From Myxococcales bacterium UBA5297 (lineage in GTDB: Bacteria; Myxococcota; Myxococcia; Myxococcales; UBA5297), in NCBI GenBank assembly GCA_002408385.1, contig DHSB01000208.1:40711-84926 (forward strand): a stretch of DNA of 44,216 nt, given 5' to 3'. Shown piece after piece: positions 5,901 to 14,745 of this stretch (the stretch's first letter is position 1; every line of letters begins with the position of its first letter). The notes beneath the pieces were generated by a model. That model was not told the DNA's origin and did no database searches. It saw only the letters and a list, made by a program, of their open reading frames with translations. The translations under genes and the position numbers were made by a program.

Positions 5901-7751
5901 TCAACCCCCGTCGGCCTCTGGCGCCGGCTCGTCGAGCATCACCTCGACGAGCGCCTCTTCCCCCGCCACGACCTCGACCGTCGTTTCCTGGCTGAAGCCC
6001 CGCTCGCTGTTGACGAGGCGGACCACGTGCTGCCCCGGCATCACGAGCAGCTTGGTCGGCGTCGAGCGCCCCGTATCCACGCCGTCGAGCAGCACGCGCG
6101 CGAAGGGGTGGCTGCGCACGACGACCACGCCCTTGCTCTCGACCGCGCTCTTCTCCTTGCCCATCAGGATGGCGAGGGAGGCCTTCTCGCGCTCGAGCCT
6201 CAGCGCGTCCTTGCGGGCGCCGTAGATCTCGGCGAGCGCCTGGTGCGGTCGCGGGTCGAACGGATCCTGGGCGACGACCTCGAAAAACGAGCGCTCGGCC
6301 AGGGCAGCGCGGTCGGTCGCCATCTGGACCTGCCCGAGGTGCAGGTGCGTCGTCGCGTGGGAGGGGAAGGGCTTGAGGCTCGCGGTCAGCAGCTCCTCGG
6401 CGCGCTTGAAGTCGCCGAGCTTCATCAGCGCGAGGGCATAGCGGTTCGACAGCGCCGGCGAGCGGTTCTTGACCCGCTTGTAGGCCCGAGCGAACTCCTC
6501 GACCGCCGCCTGGTGGCGTCCGCGCGCGTGCAGCAGGTCGCCGAGGTGGGCGAGCTTGCGGCCCTCGGAGTCCTCTATCTCCAGGAAGTCGCCGAAGCGG
6601 ATCTTCTCGCGCTCCTCCTCCGAGCCCTTCGCCGCCGGCCGCTGTGCCTCGTCCTCGGTGAAGCGGCGCCGCTCGGCCGACAGCGGCGCCACCTCCTTCG
6701 GGTACTCGCGGCGGGCGAGGTAGGCCTTCCAGTCCGCCATGAACTTCGGGAAGGGCGCGCCCACCGTGCGCGAGACCGCGGTCTTGTAGTCGGCGCCGCC
6801 TCTCAGCTCGTCCATCAGCTTGACGAGCGCCGCGTTGCCGCCCTTGCGGTGCATCAGCTCTATCGCCGTGAAGACCTCGGCGTAGGCGAGCGCGGCGTCC
6901 TCCTGCGACGGCAGCAGCGCCATCGACGGGTGCATCCGCTCGAAGGGGATGAGCGCGTCCTTCTTCGCCTCCTGACCGAGGAAGGCCTCGGAGGCAGGCG
7001 AGAGCGCCTGGCCCGCCTCGCCTCGCCAACGCGACTCGAGGAACTTCGCGAGCCCCTCGTGGATCCAGATGGGCACGCTGTTGCGGCTCTTCTTGGAGAT
7101 GACCAGGTGGACGTACTCGTGGGCCAGGGTGTCGAGCCAGCCGTACCCGTGCACCAGCGCCTTCGGGCTGGTGAACATGATCCGGTTGAACTTGCAGATG
7201 GCGATGGTGCCCGAGGTCTTGATCGCCTCGAGCGGCAGGGTCGATACGGCCGCGAGCGCCTTGGCGTCGGCGTAGACCTCGATGGCGATCTTGTTCGGCG
7301 GCCCGAAGCCGAGGTCGGCGCGCATCGCCGCGTAGATCTTCTCGAGCGCCTCGAGCGCGTAGGGGGCGAGCAGCGCGTCCTTGCCCGGCGGGTAGCGGAA
7401 GACGAAGTGCTTGCTCTCGACCGACTCGTAGCTCTTGGTCACCTGGTGCGTGGCGCGGGCGAGCAGCGCCATGTCTTCGTCGGGTGCGCCGAGCTCGTCC
7501 CAGAGAGCGGCGGACTTCGCGTAGTCGCCCTCTTCGAAGAGCACCTGCGCGTGCAGCGCCTTGGCCCTGCGCGAATCGGGCTCGCGGGCGAGCAGCTCGT
7601 CGACGGCCTCGCGCGCGGCGTTGACGTCCCAGGCCTCGAGCTCGCCGATGACGATGCGCGCCGCGGCCTCGATCTCCTCCGAAGCCGCGAGGACGGCGCC
7701 GGGCAGCAGCAGCGCGACGAGCAGCAGGGTGGGGCGCGCGAGCCGGCTCAC
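5901..7751 (-). CDS. Secreted peptidase MA-like metalloprotease with TPRs and PEGA domain
   Basis: The 616-residue protein starts with a Sec signal peptide (PTLLLVALLLPGAVLA, cleavage after about residue 22). TPR-like helices follow (residues 25-105). Then comes a peptidase MA-like (gluzincin) domain with HEYVH at 211-215 as zinc and catalytic motif and WIHEGLAKF with Glu232 as the likely third ligand. A second TPR block spans about 395-520. The last 80 residues read like a PEGA domain (VVVVRSHPFARVLLDGVDTG, PTKLLVMPGQHVVRLV), a beta fold found in cell-envelope proteins. It probably acts in the periplasm on an unknown substrate. The start GTG overlaps the TGA of the upstream DUF4175 gene by four bases, so the two are translationally coupled. 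Domain calls are firm; the biological role is not known. Confidence 0.8.
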   Translation of the reverse strand: MSRLARPTLLLVALLLPGAVLAASEEIEAAARIVIGELEAWDVNAAREAVDELLAREPDSRRAKALHAQVLFEEGDYAKSAALWDELGAPDEDMALLARATHQVTKSYESVESKHFVFRYPPGKDALLAPYALEALEKIYAAMRADLGFGPPNKIAIEVYADAKALAAVSTLPLEAIKTSGTIAICKFNRIMFTSPKALVHGYGWLDTLAHEYVHLVISKKSRNSVPIWIHEGLAKFLESRWRGEAGQALSPASEAFLGQEAKKDALIPFERMHPSMALLPSQEDAALAYAEVFTAIELMHRKGGNAALVKLMDELRGGADYKTAVSRTVGAPFPKFMADWKAYLARREYPKEVAPLSAERRRFTEDEAQRPAAKGSEEEREKIRFGDFLEIEDSEGRKLAHLGDLLHARGRHQAAVEEFARAYKRVKNRSPALSNRYALALMKLGDFKRAEELLTASLKPFPSHATTHLHLGQVQMATDRAALAERSFFEVVAQDPFDPRPHQALAEIYGARKDALRLEREKASLAILMGKEKSAVESKGVVVVRSHPFARVLLDGVDTGRSTPTKLLVMPGQHVVRLVNSERGFSQETTVEVVAGEEALVEVMLDEPAPEADGG

Positions 7752-10700
7752 TTTACAATCTCCTCGTAATAGCGCTTGACCTGATCCTCGTATTTCTCCG
7801 GCGCCCGCTGCTTCATCGCGTCGAGGATGTCCTTTCGGTACTCCTCGGGCACCTGGTACTGGTCGGCCCCGGGGATCTGGACCTTCTCGTCGTTCGAGGA
7901 GGACATCCCTCCTCCGTTGTCACGTCCCATGCCCGGGCCCATCCACGGCCAGGGGATGCCCGGACCCTGACCGCCGCCCTGCTTCTGGCCCTGCTCGAGG
8001 CCCTTCTGGAGCTGGCTGATCTGATCGAGCGCCGCGCGCTGCTCGGCGATGGCGCCGGTCGGATTGCGCCCGCGCAGCTCGCGCTGGGCTTGGCCCATGC
8101 GGTCGCCGGCCTGCTTCATCATCTGCTGGGCGTCGGGCGAGAAGAGGGGCGCCTGCTGATTCATCCTGCCCATCTTCTCCATCATCTGGCCCGTCTTCTG
8201 CTGCAGCGCGCCCTCGCGCTCGCCGAGGTCCTTCATCTTCTGGATGTCGGACTCGCTCATCATCTGCGTGGGCGGCGGGAAGAGCTCGGCGAGCTCCTTG
8301 CGCACCTCTTCGAGCGGCGGGATCGCCTCGCGGGCGTGCTTGGCGTTGCGCTGCGCCTTCTCGGCCTCCTTCTTCCAGGCCTGCGGGAAGTGGCGCGACT
8401 CGCGGGCCTGGCGCTCGAAGTCCTCGGCGAGCGGCTTGGCATGCGCGAGCGCCTTGGCCGCGGCCTGCGCCGCTTGGTCGAAGTCCTCGACCGCGAGCGC
8501 CTTGTCGAGATCGGAGATCGCCTCCTGGGCGCCGCGCAGGTCGTTGAAGCCGAAGAAGCTCTGTACCTCGGACACCTCGCCGAGCTTCTTCTCGGCCTCG
8601 GCCACCTTCTCGCGCAGCCGCTTCACGAAGTCGGCGCCCCTCTGCTTCAGGCGCTCCTCCATGGCCTGCTTGTAGCTGTTGCGCACCTGCTGCGTGTCCT
8701 CGAGCAGCGACTGCTGGTCCTGCTGCAGCCTGTCGAGCTCGCGGGCGAACTGCTGCAGGTCGCGGCCGAGCTCGGCCATCTCGCCGCCCTCGAACTTGCC
8801 CGAGGCCTCCTTCAGACCCTTCTCGAGCTCGTCGAGCATCTGCCCGAGCTTCTCCATCTCCTTCATCGCCTCTTCGACCTCGCCCTGGTGCAGCAGCTCT
8901 TGGAGCTTGTCGAACAGGTCCATCATCTGCCCGGTCTCGCTCAGCTCCTTGAGCGCCTCGGCGTTGACGTGGTCGTCGCTGATGTTCTTGGTCAGCTCGG
9001 CCATCCGCTGCATCAGCTCGGCCATCCGCTCCTTGAGCCGGGCGATCTCGGAGATGAGCCGATCGCGCGTCTCGTCGTTGGGCGCGGTGCGGTACTCCTC
9101 GAGCAGGTTGGCGAGGTCGCGCCGTTTGGCGGCCAGCTCCTTGGAGAGCGCGAGCAAATCCTCGATGCGCTGCTGGTCGAGCAGGGTCTCGAGGTAGAGG
9201 ATGCTGCGCTCCTCCTCGGCGATCTCCGCGGCGAGGGCGGCGTCGAAGCGGCGCACCGGGCTCGAGTCGAGGCCGATGCCGCGGCGCAGCCAGATGCCGA
9301 GGGCCGAGCGCGCGTCGGAGGTGGCCGAGGTCTTCGCGCGCAGCCCCTGCGAGACGTTGACGAGCGCGCGCCAAAGCTGATCGGGCGCCTTGGCCTTGCG
9401 CAGCGAGGTGGCGCGCTCGGCGAGCGTGGCGGCGAGCGCGAGCGCGCGGGTGTCTACCGCCTCGAGCCCGGCGATGTCCTCGAGCGAGCGGCCCTCGGCC
9501 CGGTCGCGGCCCTCGAGCCGGTCGGCGAGCAGGGAGATGAGCTTCTCCCAGTCCTCTTCTATCTGCCCGATGATCTGCCGGTGGTGCTCGGCCTCGCTGT
9601 AGATCTTCAGGTACTGCGTGCGCGAGACGCCGGTCTTGACGCCGGAGATCTGATCGTTGTCGGTGGCCTCGACGTAGTAGGCGACCCGGTCGCCGGCCAT
9701 CAGGCCGAGGGAGACGATGTCCCAGCGGTACTCGCCTGCGCCGCGGCGCGGGGTCTCGGGGTCGCGCTGCAGCACGAGGCGCTGGGGCTTGGTGGCGCCG
9801 GGCAGCTTGTACATCAGGGCGATCTCCGAGAGCCCGTAGTCGTCCTGAGCCTCGAAGCGGAGGGTCACGTCGGACTTGGGGTCCACCTCGAGGTCGGTCG
9901 CCGGGGCGACGATCTCGGCCTTGGGCGCGGCGTCGGCCTCGACGGCGATGGGGATGGGGGGGCCTTCGGCCAGCGTGCGCCCGCGCGCGCTCTCGAAGCG
10001 AAAGCGGTAGCTGCCCGGCTCGTTGACGAGGAGCTCACCGGCGAGCGCGCGCCCGCCCTCGACCTGCAGCGGCAGCTCGGAGTTGCCGACGAGCACGCTC
10101 GCCTTGTCCACCTCGCGATCGGCGCGGGTCGCGAGCTTCACCTGCGTGCCCCGCGGCGCGGAGATCTCGCCGTTGGTGTTGGGCACGGTGCGAGCCGGCA
10201 GGCGCGTGTAGCTCGGATAGACGTAGGTGAGCTGGATCTCGCCGGTGATCGGCTCGACGATTCGCGCGCTCTTCGCCTGCGGAGGCTGGCGGGCAAAGAG
10301 CAAGCGCGCGCCGCGCGAGAGCGGCGCTCCGAAGGCGACCAGGGCGACGAGCAGGAGCGCACCGGCGGCGAGCAGCACCTTGGCTGCCTGCCTCAGGGGC
10401 TTGCTCGGCAGGGCCTTGGCGAGATCGACCCGGCGGGCGGCGGTGGCGACGCTGTCGATGTGGGCGCGCGCCAGCGACCGCGAGAAGTCGACCGGCTCGC
10501 CCCGCGAGAGCGCCGCGCCGAGCTCGTAGGCAGGCAGCAGCCCGCGCTGCAGCGTGGCCGAATCGACGCGGCCTGCGAGCAGCCGTGCGGTCGTCTGGAG
10601 GTCGCCGGCGCGGCGTCGCGCGTGCAGCAGCCCGCCGACGAAGTACCCCGCGAAAGCAACCAGGACGAGGCCCGCGGCGAGCGCGCGAGCCCCTGGCCAC

Positions 10701-10975
10701 CCGGCGGCGGCGAGCCCAAGGACGACCGGAGTGGCGACGAGCAGGCCGGCGAGGCAGAGGAAGGCGGCCGAGAGGTGGAGGATGCGCGCCTGACGCGCCC
10801 GGGCCCGCGAGAGCAGGGTGAGGATGGGCGCGAGGCTCGGCTCGTCAGCCTCCTCCTTGCCGGGCGCGTGTACCGGGGGCGGCGGGCGCGGGGCGTCGAC
10901 GCTCTGTTCTCGCTCGAGCAAGGAAAGCTCTCTTCCGGAGGGGCCTTCGGCGGGCGGAAGGCCGAAGCGGCCCAA
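7748..10975 (-). CDS. DUF4175 family large membrane/coiled-coil protein
   Basis: The 1075-residue protein matches the DUF4175 family. A short Pro-rich N-terminus is followed by two membrane segments (about 66-88 and 96-117) and a third (198-216). A periplasmic part with Ig-like beta segments comes next (for example LTYVYPSYTRLPARTVPNTN and VTLRFEAQDDYGLSEIALMY). The rest is a long, highly charged helical region (about 480-960) with heptads, Gln/Met/Lys richness and a Gly/Pro-rich break near 1000. Family members are usually encoded near MoxR ATPase and DUF58 genes; none is seen here. The start is uncertain: TTG 10975 opens the frame, but a TATATT at 10982-10977 on this strand would place transcription inside it, and a TTG at 10921 with GGAAGAGAG upstream is an alternative. 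It is coupled to the downstream peptidase. Function unknown; an envelope role is inferred. Confidence 0.8.
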   Translation of the reverse strand: MGRFGLPPAEGPSGRELSLLEREQSVDAPRPPPPVHAPGKEEADEPSLAPILTLLSRARARQARILHLSAAFLCLAGLLVATPVVLGLAAAGWPGARALAAGLVLVAFAGYFVGGLLHARRRAGDLQTTARLLAGRVDSATLQRGLLPAYELGAALSRGEPVDFSRSLARAHIDSVATAARRVDLAKALPSKPLRQAAKVLLAAGALLLVALVAFGAPLSRGARLLFARQPPQAKSARIVEPITGEIQLTYVYPSYTRLPARTVPNTNGEISAPRGTQVKLATRADREVDKASVLVGNSELPLQVEGGRALAGELLVNEPGSYRFRFESARGRTLAEGPPIPIAVEADAAPKAEIVAPATDLEVDPKSDVTLRFEAQDDYGLSEIALMYKLPGATKPQRLVLQRDPETPRRGAGEYRWDIVSLGLMAGDRVAYYVEATDNDQISGVKTGVSRTQYLKIYSEAEHHRQIIGQIEEDWEKLISLLADRLEGRDRAEGRSLEDIAGLEAVDTRALALAATLAERATSLRKAKAPDQLWRALVNVSQGLRAKTSATSDARSALGIWLRRGIGLDSSPVRRFDAALAAEIAEEERSILYLETLLDQQRIEDLLALSKELAAKRRDLANLLEEYRTAPNDETRDRLISEIARLKERMAELMQRMAELTKNISDDHVNAEALKELSETGQMMDLFDKLQELLHQGEVEEAMKEMEKLGQMLDELEKGLKEASGKFEGGEMAELGRDLQQFARELDRLQQDQQSLLEDTQQVRNSYKQAMEERLKQRGADFVKRLREKVAEAEKKLGEVSEVQSFFGFNDLRGAQEAISDLDKALAVEDFDQAAQAAAKALAHAKPLAEDFERQARESRHFPQAWKKEAEKAQRNAKHAREAIPPLEEVRKELAELFPPPTQMMSESDIQKMKDLGEREGALQQKTGQMMEKMGRMNQQAPLFSPDAQQMMKQAGDRMGQAQRELRGRNPTGAIAEQRAALDQISQLQKGLEQGQKQGGGQGPGIPWPWMGPGMGRDNGGGMSSSNDEKVQIPGADQYQVPEEYRKDILDAMKQRAPEKYEDQVKRYYEEIVK

Positions 10976-11375
10976 GGAATATACGCCCGAGCACCCGAAG
11001 GACGCTCGTTCTCAACGCCCGTCTACAGGCTCGAGCCACGGCAAGGGGTGCCGGCGCCTGGGCACGCGCTTGGTGACCGGCTCTCCTGGGCAGTCGCGAG
11101 CGCCGAGCCCGGGCCGCCAGAAGGGCCTCCAGAGCCAGGGAGGCCGGGCGCCCGGCTTCGCGGGGCCGGGCCGACGGCAGGGCAGCAGCCCGGCTGTCGC
11201 CCATCCGCTGCCTGCACCAACGTTAGCCAAGCGCCTCGTGCTCGCGGGCAAGCTCCCGGAGGGCGCCCGAGCGGCGCGGTCCCGCGGCTCGGGTGGTCCG
11301 GCAGAATGTCTTCTGAGAGGAAGAGCCGGATGGGAAACCTTGCGAGCCCGACTGCGGGCGCGATAGGTTTCGCCC
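10976..11375. other. Divergent intergenic region, 400 bases
   Basis: This lies between the DUF4175 gene (minus) and the GNAT gene (plus). I see no gene: frames are Arg/Pro/Gly-rich. The only promoter-like element is TATATT on the minus strand at 10982-10977, without a good -35 hexamer at standard spacing. Confidence 0.5.
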
Positions 11376-12206
11376 GTGGAAGTCATCGAGCTGCCAGGCG
11401 AGCGCGCCGACGAGCTACGGGGCTATCTGGCCAAGGATCCCGTCCAGAACGCGTATGCCCTCGGCATCCTTGAGGAGCACGGCCTCTCCGACGCGGCGGG
11501 CGGCGGGGTGCTCGCCTTCGTCCTGCTCGAGGAAGGCCGGATCATGGGCGCGGCCGTCGTCGGCGGCGGCGGGGGCCTGGTGTTGCCGTGCGTCTTCGAC
11601 CCGGGTGCAGCCGCCGACCTCGGCGAGCAGATGCGCGGGCGGGTCCGGCTGCGCGGGATCTTTGGCGAGCGCTACGCGGTCGACGCGCTCGTGCGGGCTT
11701 TCGGCACGGGCCCGGCGCGCTTGTCGCGCCCGCAGCGGCTCTTCGCCGCCTCGGCCGACGACCTGGGCCCCTTCGTCTGCCCGGAGCTGCGACTCGCGAC
11801 TTTGGCCGACCTGCCGCGCCTCGTGTCGATGGGGGCCGCCTCGATTCGAGAGTCGCTCGGTGAGGACCCGCTCGCTCACAACGCTTCGGCCTTCGAGCGG
11901 CGGATCGAGGCGCGCATCGCGCTCGCGCGCACCTTCGTGCTTGGCGACGCCCAGGGGCTGTTCCTGAAGCTGGACGTGGGCGTCAAGAGCCGCTACGGCA
12001 CCGAGATCGAAGGCCTGTATACGTTGCCGGCCGCGCGTCGGCGCGGCTTTGCGACCCTGGCGCTCGGCCAGCTCTCACGCATGCTGCTCAGCTCGAGCCC
12101 GCGCGTGGTGATGCGCGTCGACGAGAAGGACGTCGGGCTCGCCGGGGTCTGCCGCAAGGTCGGGTTCACGTCGATGCGCCCGCAGCGGCTGGTCGTGATC
12201 GGCTAG
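11376..12206 (+). CDS. GNAT acetyltransferase with DUF4081 N-terminal domain
   Basis: The 276-residue protein has two parts. The first 120 residues (DPVQNAYALGILEEHGL, then strands around LAFVLLEEGRIMGAAVVG) fit the DUF4081 domain seen ahead of GNAT domains. The C-terminal half is a GNAT fold: LRLATLADLPRLVSMGAASI, then EIEGLYTLPAARRRGFATLA (about 205-224), which is the acetyl-CoA binding motif A with its R/Q-x-x-G-x-G/A-like loop. It ends with the family's GLAGVCRKVGF segment. It would transfer an acetyl group to an amine; the substrate cannot be read from the sequence. The start is a GTG with no clear ribosome binding site. It is a single-gene unit. Confidence 0.85.
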   Translation: MEVIELPGERADELRGYLAKDPVQNAYALGILEEHGLSDAAGGGVLAFVLLEEGRIMGAAVVGGGGGLVLPCVFDPGAAADLGEQMRGRVRLRGIFGERYAVDALVRAFGTGPARLSRPQRLFAASADDLGPFVCPELRLATLADLPRLVSMGAASIRESLGEDPLAHNASAFERRIEARIALARTFVLGDAQGLFLKLDVGVKSRYGTEIEGLYTLPAARRRGFATLALGQLSRMLLSSSPRVVMRVDEKDVGLAGVCRKVGFTSMRPQRLVVIG

Positions 12207-12465
12207 GAGACGGAGCGACGGGGGATGGGACCTAAAGGACCGGCCGCAGGTTGGTTGGGCGCGGGCATGTCGTGCCCGGAACTTGGTTTTCACTCCCAAC
12301 TCCCAACTCCCAACTCTCGAGCGATCGGCCGATCCCCGGCGCCTTCCGCGGTTTTCGACAATCTGTCAGGGTCGCGGGCGCGACGCTGTTCGGCCGCTCT
12401 TCCCTTGTCCTCGCGCCCCCGAGTATCGTGACGGGTCCTTGCCTGTTGGGGGGCGCCTAATGGCC
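12207..12465. other. Intergenic region with short tandem repeat
   Basis: No gene is supported. A 7-base tandem repeat (actcccaactcccaactccc) lies at about 12292-12317. Frames through the region are not protein-like. It is followed by the inverted-repeat element at 12466. Confidence 0.5.
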
Positions 12466-12648
12466 GATTCCAGAACTCCTGACCTACCCAGCGTCCGGGC
12501 TGCGGCAGGGCGCAGAATCGATGAAACGTGGTGGGCGGATTTCCGTCCGCTGCCGAGGCATTTCGCCCGGTGTTCGAGCAACCGTGCTGCCGACTAGGGC
12601 ATCGGATGTTTCATCACCAGGGTGAGAGTGGCTCAGGAGTTCTGGATT
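12466..12648. other. Possible structured element with nested inverted repeats
   Basis: The outer arms gattccagaactcctga (12466-12482) and tcaggagttctggattc (12633-12649) pair over 14 consecutive bases. Inside them gatgaaac (12520-12527) pairs with gtttcatc (12608-12615), and gcgga...tccgc forms a local hairpin near 12535-12550. Nested pairing of this kind suggests an RNA structure in the leader of the transcarboxylase operon, or a small mobile repeat. No known riboswitch class is recognised, and no protein is encoded. Confidence 0.35.
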
Positions 12649-12820
12649 CCTAACGAATAGTCGCGGCCGGCCCGCAACAGGCCGAGAGGGTGGGAGCAGG
12701 GCAAGTGGACATGCACGGCACAGCGACGGCCGGCAGCGTGCCGACCGGACCGGCAGGAGCAGGACCGGTAGCTCGCAATCGTTCTTGACCTCGTTTGCGT
12801 TCGATAGACCAGGAGACCCC

Positions 12821-14371
12821 ATGACAACCCCGGAGAGACTCAAGCAGCTTCAGGAGTCGAGAGCCCAGGCCCAACTCGGCGGCGGCAAGGACCGCCAGGA
12901 CGCCCAGCACGCAAAGGGCAAGATGACCGCCCGCGAGCGGCTCGAGAAGCTGCTCGACAAGGGCTCGTTCCGCGAGCTGGACATGTTCGTCACCCACCGC
13001 ACCACCGACTTCGGGATGGACGCGAAGAAATTCCTCTCCGATAGCGTTGTGACCGGGTGGGGAACCATCGACGGGAGGACCATCTACGTCTACGCCCAGG
13101 ACTTCACCGTCTTCGGAGGCAGCCTCGGCGAGGTGCACTCGGCGAAGATCTGCAAGGTGATGGAGCTGGCGATGAAGAACGGGGCCCCGGTCATCGGCCT
13201 GAACGACTCGGGCGGCGCGCGCATCCAGGAGGGCGTGGTGAGCCTGGGCGGCTACGCCGACATCTTCCTGCGCAACACGCTCGCCTCCGGCGTCGTCCCG
13301 CAGATCAGCGCGATCATGGGCCCCTGCGCCGGCGGCGCGGTCTACAGCCCGGCGTTGACCGACTTTGTCTTCATGGTCAAGAACACCAGCCACATGTTCA
13401 TCACCGGCCCCGACGTGGTCAAAGCGGTCACGCGCGAAGAGGTCTCGTTCGAGGATCTCGGCGGCGGCAAGGTCCACTCCACCAAGAGCGGCGTCTGCCA
13501 CGTGCTCTCCGACGACGAAGAGGACGCCCTCGACTCCATCCGCCAGCTCCTCGCCTACCTGCCCTCCAACAACATGGAGGACCCTCCGCGCACCGAGCCG
13601 ACCGACGACCCGAAGCGCATGGAGGCCAAGCTCGACTCGGTCGTCCCCGACGAGGCGAACAAGCCCTACGACATCAAGGACGTCATCCGGCCGATCGTGG
13701 ACGAGGGCGAGTTCTTCGAGATCCACGAGGGCTTCGCCCAGAACATCGTCGTCGGCTTCGCCCGCCTCGACGGGCGCACCGTCGGCGTGGTCGCCAACCA
13801 GCCGATGGTGCTGGCCGGGGTGCTCGACATCAAGGCCTCGCTCAAGGGCGCGCGCTTCGTGCGCTTCTGCGACGCCTTCAACATCCCCCTGGTCGTCTTC
13901 GAGGACGTGCCCGGCTTCATGCCCGGGCTCGACCAGGAGCACAACGGCATCATCATCCACGGCGCCAAGCTGCTCTACGCCTTCTGCGAGGCGACCGTCC
14001 CCAAGGTCACGGTCATCACCCGCAAGGCGTACGGCGGCGCCTACTGCGTGATGAACAGCAAGCACATCCGCGGCGACTACGTCATCGCCTGGCCGGCCGC
14101 CGAGATCGCGGTGATGGGCCCGGAGGGCGCGGTGAACATCGTCTTCCGCAAGGAGCTCGACAAGGCGGCCGACAAGGCGGCGCGGCGCGCCGAGCTGATC
14201 AAGGAGTACCGCGACAAGTTCGCCAACCCCTACGTGGCGGCCTCGCGCGGCTACGTCGACGACGTCATCGAGCCCCGCGAGACCCGGCCCCGGCTCATCG
14301 AGGCCCTCAAGATGCTGCAGAACAAGCGAGACCCCAACCCGCCGAAGAAGCACGGCAACATCCCGCTCTAG
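12821..14371 (+). CDS. Acyl-CoA carboxyltransferase, 12S-like subunit (methylmalonyl-/propionyl-CoA type)
   Basis: The 516-residue protein is a biotin-dependent carboxyltransferase of the PCCB / MmdA / 12S family, with its usual length. Two crotonase-like halves are visible: the N-terminal half has [13 protein letters not shown] and [20 protein letters not shown]; the C-terminal half has [20 protein letters not shown] and [19 protein letters not shown]. The Gly-rich loops form the oxyanion holes that hold the acyl-CoA and biotin carbonyls. The ATG at 12821 follows a good aggag. A 5S-like carboxyltransferase and a biotin carrier are downstream and no biotin carboxylase is present. The best reading is therefore a transcarboxylase moving CO2 between methylmalonyl-CoA and pyruvate/oxaloacetate. 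A decarboxylase or a propionyl-CoA carboxylase using a distant biotin carboxylase remain possible. Confidence 0.9.
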   Translation: MTTPERLKQLQESRAQAQLGGGKDRQDAQHAKGKMTARERLEKLLDKGSFRELDMFVTHRTTDFGMDAKKFLSDSVVTGWGTIDGRTIYVYAQDFTVFGGSLGEVHSAKICKVMELAMKNGAPVIGLNDSGGARIQEGVVSLGGYADIFLRNTLASGVVPQISAIMGPCAGGAVYSPALTDFVFMVKNTSHMFITGPDVVKAVTREEVSFEDLGGGKVHSTKSGVCHVLSDDEEDALDSIRQLLAYLPSNNMEDPPRTEPTDDPKRMEAKLDSVVPDEANKPYDIKDVIRPIVDEGEFFEIHEGFAQNIVVGFARLDGRTVGVVANQPMVLAGVLDIKASLKGARFVRFCDAFNIPLVVFEDVPGFMPGLDQEHNGIIIHGAKLLYAFCEATVPKVTVITRKAYGGAYCVMNSKHIRGDYVIAWPAAEIAVMGPEGAVNIVFRKELDKAADKAARRAELIKEYRDKFANPYVAASRGYVDDVIEPRETRPRLIEALKMLQNKRDPNPPKKHGNIPL

Positions 14372-14391
14372 CGCTCAAGGGGGAGTCCACC

Positions 14392-14736
14392 ATGTCCAGC
14401 CCCAGTTTCATCACCGCCATCGACGAGCTCACCCCGCTGCTGACCAAGCCGTACTTCCACCTCGAGGTCGGCCAGGTCAACGACCATGCGGCCTACCTGC
14501 TGCGCTTCGAGGGCGAGAGCACCTGGCACCGCCACACGCAGGACGAGATGTACGTGGTGCTCGAGGGCGAGGTGAAGATCGAGTTTCACAACCAGCCGAC
14601 CCGCATCCTCAAGAAGCACTGCGTGACGGTGGTGCGCGCCTACACCACGCACCACCCGTCGTCGGAGCAGGGGGCGCTGGTCCTGATGATGAAGCCCAAG
14701 GAGATGTTCTACGCGCCCCAGGCCAAGGGCGAGTGA
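14392..14736 (+). CDS. Small cupin-domain protein in the transcarboxylase operon
   Basis: The 114-residue protein is a single cupin barrel. Motif 1 is WHRHTQDEMYVVLEGEVKIE, with metal-ligand candidates His46, His48 and Glu52. Motif 2 is seen as AYTTHHPSSEQGALVLMMK with His87/His88. A strong ribosome binding site (aaggggga) precedes the ATG. It sits 20 bases after the 12S-like gene and 9 bases before the 5S-like gene, so it belongs to the same transcript. Single-domain cupins may be enzymes, sugar or metabolite binders, or sensors; the substrate is not readable. Its position suggests a role linked to the carboxyl-transfer complex or its metabolites, which is inference. Confidence 0.8.
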   Translation: MSSPSFITAIDELTPLLTKPYFHLEVGQVNDHAAYLLRFEGESTWHRHTQDEMYVVLEGEVKIEFHNQPTRILKKHCVTVVRAYTTHHPSSEQGALVLMMKPKEMFYAPQAKGE

Positions 14737-14745
14737 GGCGACCTC

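Noticed and set aside
6027..7769. Long plus-strand frame opposite the peptidase gene
   Set aside because: Composed of Arg/Leu/Gly-rich antisense sequence; the minus strand has the HEYVH protease.
8090..11473. Very long plus-strand frame opposite the DUF4175 gene
   Set aside because: A high-GC antisense shadow with monotonous Leu/Gly/Arg composition; the minus-strand protein has clear domains.
12650..14353. Long minus-strand frame opposite the 12S-like carboxyltransferase
   Set aside because: No motif on the minus strand; the plus strand is an unmistakable carboxyltransferase.
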